Assembly: GCA_022826705.1 (NCBI GenBank) | Contig: JAJDUJ010000009.1 | Location: forward strand, 1 to 64,000 | DNA: 64,000 bases | Reading direction: 5' to 3' | From: Acidimicrobiia bacterium | Lineage (GTDB): Bacteria > Actinomycetota > Acidimicrobiia > Acidimicrobiales > Bin134 | Part shown: in pieces, positions 60,206 to 64,000 of the stretch | Layout of the letters: every line of letters begins with the position of its first letter | Numbering within the stretch: position 1 is the stretch's first letter | Notes under the pieces: generated by a model | The model's input: only the letters and a program-made list of their open reading frames with translations | The model's database searches: none | What the model was told of the DNA's origin: nothing | Program-made: the position numbers and the translations under genes

Positions 60206-61158
60206 TGCACCTCAACGAGTTCGCCGACACCGTCGAGCCGCTGGACATGACGGCCACCGCCGAGTTCGAGAGCCTGTGTACCAGCGCCGCCGACCTGGGC
60301 ATCGCCCACGGCTCAAACATCTCTTATGTGTCCCGCAACATCGTGGCCCGCCATCATCGATTCCACTTCTCCGAGTGGGGCAGCCCCGACGCCCCCACAG
60401 TGCTGCTGCTCCACGGCGGCAATCAGTCGTGCCACTCCTGGGACTTGGTGAGCCTGGCGCTGGCCGACCGCTACCACGTGCTGGCCCTCGACCAGCGGGG
60501 CCACGGCGACAGTGAATGGGCCCGCGACGCCGACTACTCCTCGGGGGCCATGGCCGCCGACGCCGCCGCCTTCTGCGAGGCGCTCGGGGTGACCGACCCC
60601 ATCGTGATGGGCCACTCCATGGGGGGCATGAACACCATGCGCCTCACCCTCGACCACCCGGAGCTGGCCAAGGCCATCGTGTTGGTGGACATCGGCCCGG
60701 AGATCTCCGAGGTCGGCACCCAAGTAATCCGCACCTTCGTCACCGAGAACCGGGAGTTCCAAGACTTGGACGACTTCGTGGCCGCGGTGCAGAAGTACGA
60801 CCCCTATCGCAGCCGGGAGCACATCGAGCGAACCGTCAAGTACAACCTGCTCCAGCGGGTGGACGGCACCTACATCTCCAAGGTGGACCACGGCCCCCGG
60901 CTGGCCCACGGTGCCGAGCACCGCCGGGCCGGCGACCGCTTCACCCTGGAGGACGCCGAGCGAATCGCCCAGCCAGTGCTGCTGGTGCGGGGTGCCGACT
61001 CCTGGGTGCTCACCGAAGAGGCCGCCGAGCGATTCGCCGACACCCTGCCCCACGGCCAGCTCGTGACCGTCCCCGATTGCAGCCACAACGTCCACGGTCA
61101 GAACACCCCCGGCTTTCTGGCCGCGGTGGAGCCGTTCTTGGCAAGCTTCACGCCATGA
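60205..61158 (+). CDS. Alpha/beta hydrolase (serine nucleophile)
   Basis: A 317-residue hydrolase. The oxyanion strand is VLLLHGGNQSCHSWD, the nucleophile elbow is MGHSMGGMNTMRL, and the C-terminal His is VPDCSHNVHGQ. It starts at ATG 60205 inside the overlap with the upstream stop. The next gene overlaps by four bases (ATGA), so the three genes are translationally coupled. The substrate is unknown. Confidence 0.9.
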   Translation: MHLNEFADTVEPLDMTATAEFESLCTSAADLGIAHGSNISYVSRNIVARHHRFHFSEWGSPDAPTVLLLHGGNQSCHSWDLVSLALADRYHVLALDQRGHGDSEWARDADYSSGAMAADAAAFCEALGVTDPIVMGHSMGGMNTMRLTLDHPELAKAIVLVDIGPEISEVGTQVIRTFVTENREFQDLDDFVAAVQKYDPYRSREHIERTVKYNLLQRVDGTYISKVDHGPRLAHGAEHRRAGDRFTLEDAERIAQPVLLVRGADSWVLTEEAAERFADTLPHGQLVTVPDCSHNVHGQNTPGFLAAVEPFLASFTP

Positions 61159-62327
61159 GCGACATCAGTGCCGCGGTAGAAGCCTGGGATGAGTGGTGCG
61201 ACCTGCTCAAGCGGATGGGCCATGAGGTGGTTGCCCCGCCCTATCCGACAGACGACGGCGGCGACATGGAGATGCTCGAGCACCTGGCCGACAACGTGGA
61301 GGCGTTCTTGGGCTGGGAGGTATTCCACGCCGACCCCACCCGCCCGTTCTTCAACCGCCAGAACGACCTGACCGTCCAGTGGGGCGGACCCAACGCCGAC
61401 AACGTGTACCGCCACGCCCGCATCGAGCCCGGTCGCCGCTACCGCATCACCGGCAACGTGCACGGGTGCGACGATTTCATCATCGCCCTGCGGGCCGGGT
61501 TCATGCACAACGACATCTGGGGCACCAAGGCCACCATCACCGCCCACGACCTCGGCCTCGCCCGCCACGACGACTTCGAGATCCTGCTGGGCGGCGATGA
61601 GCCCGGCGCGGTGGCCATTCCCGACGGGGTGCTGTCGGCGTCGATCCGGGAGTACTACTTCGACTGGACCGCCGATGAGCCGGCCTTCTTCACCATCGAG
61701 TGCCTTGACCCCGAGCCCGCCCCCCTGCTCGACGGCCCCACCTTCGCCAACCGAGTGCGCCGAGCCATGATGCAGATGACCGACTCCATCGAGCGGTGGA
61801 ACGCCTACATGGTGATGAACCGGGCCGAGCGCATCGACAACACCTTCACCAACCGCACCCTGGAGGTGTCCAAGGGCCTGTCCATGGCCCGCTACGAGTT
61901 CTGCTTCTGGGATCTAGAGCCCGACCAGGCCCTGATCGTGACCGCCGAAGTGCCCGAGGCCCACTACTGGGGCGCCCAGCTCTACATGATGGGCACCTTC
62001 GAGCTGGTCGACACCTACGCCCACATCTCCTGTCGCAACCAGACTCAGACCACCGTCTCCTCCGACGGCAAAGTGCGCTACGTGGTGTGCGGCACCGACC
62101 CCGGCCTGGCCAACTGGCTCGACAACGCCAACCGCCGCAACGGCCTGTGTACTCTCCGATGGTTCTGGCCCACCGGCGACCAAGCTATGGCCCCCACCAC
62201 CGAGGTCGTCCCCCTCGCCGACGTGGCCGCCGCCCTCCCCGACGACCACCCCGCCGTCACCCCTGAAGAGCACGCTGCCGACCTAGCCACCCGCCAGGCC
62301 CACCTCCGCCACCGCTTCAGGACGTAG
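61155..62327 (+). CDS. DUF1214-like domain protein
   Basis: A 390-residue protein that starts MSDISAAVEAWDEWCDLLKR. The C-terminal half (YWGAQLYMMGTFELVDTYAH and DPGLANWLDNANRRNGL) resembles the DUF1214 domain of uncharacterised bacterial proteins, often near oxidoreductases. Residues about 75-110 contain NRQNDLTVQWGGPNADNVY, also typical of the N-terminal companion domain. The function is unknown. It ends the three-gene operon. Confidence 0.78.
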   Translation: MSDISAAVEAWDEWCDLLKRMGHEVVAPPYPTDDGGDMEMLEHLADNVEAFLGWEVFHADPTRPFFNRQNDLTVQWGGPNADNVYRHARIEPGRRYRITGNVHGCDDFIIALRAGFMHNDIWGTKATITAHDLGLARHDDFEILLGGDEPGAVAIPDGVLSASIREYYFDWTADEPAFFTIECLDPEPAPLLDGPTFANRVRRAMMQMTDSIERWNAYMVMNRAERIDNTFTNRTLEVSKGLSMARYEFCFWDLEPDQALIVTAEVPEAHYWGAQLYMMGTFELVDTYAHISCRNQTQTTVSSDGKVRYVVCGTDPGLANWLDNANRRNGLCTLRWFWPTGDQAMAPTTEVVPLADVAAALPDDHPAVTPEEHAADLATRQAHLRHRFRT

Positions 62328-62330
62328 TTG

Positions 62331-63089
62331 TTAGGGCCGCATCAGGCCGCCGCCGTCCACCTGGAATGTCTCGCCGGTGACGTATTGGCTGGCGTCGGAC
62401 AGCAGGAAGCCGATCACCGGGGCGATGTCGGCCACCGGGTCTCCGTCTCGGCCCATGGGGTGGTTGTCGAACAGAGCCTTGTAGGACGCCATGCGGTCGG
62501 GGTCATCCTCGGGGGGCGCCCGGTGCGCCACCGACGCCGGGTTCACGCAGTTCACGGTGATGCCGTCGCGGCCCCATTCCCGGGCCGCAGTGCGGGTCAG
62601 CGAGCGGATGGCTTCCTTCGATGCCCCGTAGGGTCCGTAGCCCGGCCCGCCGGTGATCCCCACGTTGGTGCCAAAGGTGATGATGCGCCCCCGGCCCTTG
62701 GCCGCCATGTGGGGGTGAACCGCCTGCATGAACCACAGCGTGCCCTTGGGCCCGGTGTTGAGCAGCAGGTCCATGTCTGACTCGTCCACATCCAAGAGCG
62801 GCATTGTCGGGCGGAACGACTGGGCGTTGGCCACCAAACCGTCCACCGTGCCCCACCGCTCCACTGTGCGGTCAACCACCTCATTGGTGTGGTCCTGGTC
62901 GCCCACCGACCCGGCTACCGCCAGCACATCACCGCCCCGCTCCCGCAGCTCGGCCGCGGTGGCCTCGATCCGCTCGGGCTTGCGGCTGGTCACCGTCAGC
63001 TTCACGCCCTCGTCCACCAAGTACTCCGCGATACCCCGGCCAATCCCCTTCGAGGCTCCGGTGAGGATCACGACCAGACCTTCCAGCAT
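62331..63089 (-). CDS. SDR family oxidoreductase
   Basis: A 252-residue short-chain dehydrogenase. The nucleotide site is TGASKGIGRGIAEYL; the usual NNAG reads VANAQSF. The catalytic pair is YGASK, and the Ser position 13 before the Tyr is Thr (FGTNVG). The C-terminus ends VTGETFQVDGGGLMRP. The start is at ATG 63089; a longer in-frame form lacks SDR features. It converges on the DUF1214-like gene with three bases between. Confidence 0.9.
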   Translation of the reverse strand: MLEGLVVILTGASKGIGRGIAEYLVDEGVKLTVTSRKPERIEATAAELRERGGDVLAVAGSVGDQDHTNEVVDRTVERWGTVDGLVANAQSFRPTMPLLDVDESDMDLLLNTGPKGTLWFMQAVHPHMAAKGRGRIITFGTNVGITGGPGYGPYGASKEAIRSLTRTAAREWGRDGITVNCVNPASVAHRAPPEDDPDRMASYKALFDNHPMGRDGDPVADIAPVIGFLLSDASQYVTGETFQVDGGGLMRP

Positions 63090-63147
63090 CGTCTGAGCGT
63101 ACTGTTCTAAGCAGTGCAAACTCGCTTCAGCCTGCAATGCGGCGGCC

Positions 63148-64000
63148 ATGAGCTGGTCCCCTGATCCTCGGCCCGACTGGGTAGCCGCCGTGAACCGGGG
63201 CGACGCCGGTCCGGTGGTCGACGAAGCCCGTCGCCCGTTCGACCCCCACTTGCTGATGGCCGAGGCCCTGGTGCGCCAAGGCCGAGCCCCCGACGACCGG
63301 GCCGCGCTCGGCGACGGTGCCTTCGTCGAACCCCTCACCCTGTTCTGTCACGGGCTGGAGCACGAAGCCGACCTCACCGTCATGGGCCGATGGATGTCCC
63401 GCCGCATGATCCTGCGGCTCCTAGAAGTCCGCATCCAGATCAACGACTATCTGGCCGCCGATCCCGGCACCCTCGACGAACCCATCGACCAGCCCATTTT
63501 CGTGATCGGCGCCCCCCGAACCGGCACCACCGTCATGCACGGAATACTGGCCCAGGATCCCGCCCACCGGGCCCCCGAGGGCTGGGAGCTGCTGCGCCCC
63601 GTGCCCCCGCCCGATCCCGATCCCGACGTCCGGGCCACCGACCCCCGCATCGCCCTGGCCGGTGCCGAACTGGTCATGCCCCAGACGGTGGCCAGCGGGA
63701 TGCTGGCCATCCACGAGTACTCCGGGCGCATGTTCAAGGAGTGCCTGTCGGCCATGTCGTTCGAGTTCCGCTCCGAGGAGATGGTCAGCCGCACCGACGT
63801 GCCCACCTACCAAGCCTGGTACGACACCGCCGATCTGCGCCCCGCCTATCGCACCTACAGCCGAGTGCTCCAGATCTTGCAGCGGCGCATGCCCACCCGC
63901 CGGTGGGTGCTCAAGTCGCCCGCCCACCTCCAGGGCCTGCCAGCGCTCCTAGAAGTGTTCGACGACGCCCGCTTCGTGATCACCCACCGCGACCCCACCG
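63148..64000 (+). CDS. Sulfotransferase family protein (3'-truncated by window)
   Basis: An open frame beginning MSWSPDPRPDWVAAVNRGDA that runs off the right edge after 284 codons. The 5'-phosphosulfate loop IFVIGAPRTGTTVMHGILAQ and the later RWVLKSPAHLQGLPALLEVF with ARFVITHRDPT (3'-phosphate binding) mark a PAPS-dependent sulfotransferase of the Sulfotransfer_3 type. It is divergent from the SDR, 58 bp apart. The acceptor cannot be predicted. Confidence 0.88.
   Translation, partial: MSWSPDPRPDWVAAVNRGDAGPVVDEARRPFDPHLLMAEALVRQGRAPDDRAALGDGAFVEPLTLFCHGLEHEADLTVMGRWMSRRMILRLLEVRIQINDYLAADPGTLDEPIDQPIFVIGAPRTGTTVMHGILAQDPAHRAPEGWELLRPVPPPDPDPDVRATDPRIALAGAELVMPQTVASGMLAIHEYSGRMFKECLSAMSFEFRSEEMVSRTDVPTYQAWYDTADLRPAYRTYSRVLQILQRRMPTRRWVLKSPAHLQGLPALLEVFDDARFVITHRDPT

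Noticed and set aside
60516-61154. Long N-terminal extension of the DUF1214-like gene
   Set aside because: It runs in a shifted frame within the alpha/beta hydrolase. The ATG at 61155 with ATGA overlap is the normal start.

Overview
The window is high-GC, densely packed bacterial DNA and reads as a chromosomal segment of an actinobacterium. Support comes from a WhiB-family protein, a GlnR-like orphan regulator beside glnA, glnA2 and glnE, a Gram-positive Tad/Flp pilus locus with a DUF4244-type pilin, DUF2510 domains, many GTG starts, and several start codons placed 6-9 nt behind a TANNNT box as in leaderless mRNAs. The gene set (family III CoA transferase, amidohydrolase-2, LLM flavin oxidoreductases, SDRs, enoyl-CoA hydratases) fits an Acidimicrobiia-like heterotroph. 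That placement is inference.

Layout. 0-4.5 kb: the 3' part of an unusual OpuAC-BMP fused binding protein with its ABC ATPase, the selenocysteine tRNA gene selC, a sigma-70 factor and a hypothetical protein. 4.5-14 kb: nadE and a nitrogen-assimilation block (glnA and glnA2 divergent, glnR-like regulator, glnE) with an NYN-domain gene and ridA interposed; ridA has three tandem 35-bp copies of its own start. 14-17.6 kb: a compact [2Fe-2S]/molybdenum hydroxylase-like protein, an ErpA/IscA carrier, Mrp and FxsA. 17.7-20.7 kb: selA-selB. 20.7-23.4 kb: WhiB, NfeD, STAS and receiver proteins and tRNA-Pro. 23.5-32.2 kb: amidohydrolases, CoA transferase, SDR, DUF4389 protein, MFS transporter and two BMP-type ABC permeases that lack a local ATPase. 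32.2-36.1 kb: Tad pilus locus. 36.1-44.3 kb: STAS/RsbW-like/NhaA operon, topA, MFS, tmk, holB and tRNA-Thr.

44.3-51.2 kb is an accessory island. It begins at tRNA-Thr(CGT) and ends at a perfect 26-bp copy of that tRNA's 3' end. It contains an element with imperfect terminal inverted repeats that carries an amber-interrupted transposase and a secreted 14-repeat RCC1-like protein, then an enoyl-CoA hydratase and an XRE/nucleotidyltransferase pair with a palindrome over its promoter. No integrase was seen. 51.2-64 kb holds a lipoprotein with three DUF2510 modules, a Gmad2-like lipoprotein, bioB and a catabolic-looking group: amidohydrolase, enoyl-CoA hydratase, two nearly identical LLM oxidoreductases, an overlapping operon of two alpha/beta hydrolases plus a DUF1214-like protein, an SDR, and a sulfotransferase cut by the right edge.

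Functional links: selC, selA and selB form a selenocysteine-insertion set, although selD and a selenoprotein are not visible here. GlnE would adenylylate GlnA, which keeps the target tyrosine motif, but not GlnA2, which lacks it. The BMP-type permeases at 30-32 kb are plausible partners of the binding protein and ATPase at 0-2.7 kb.
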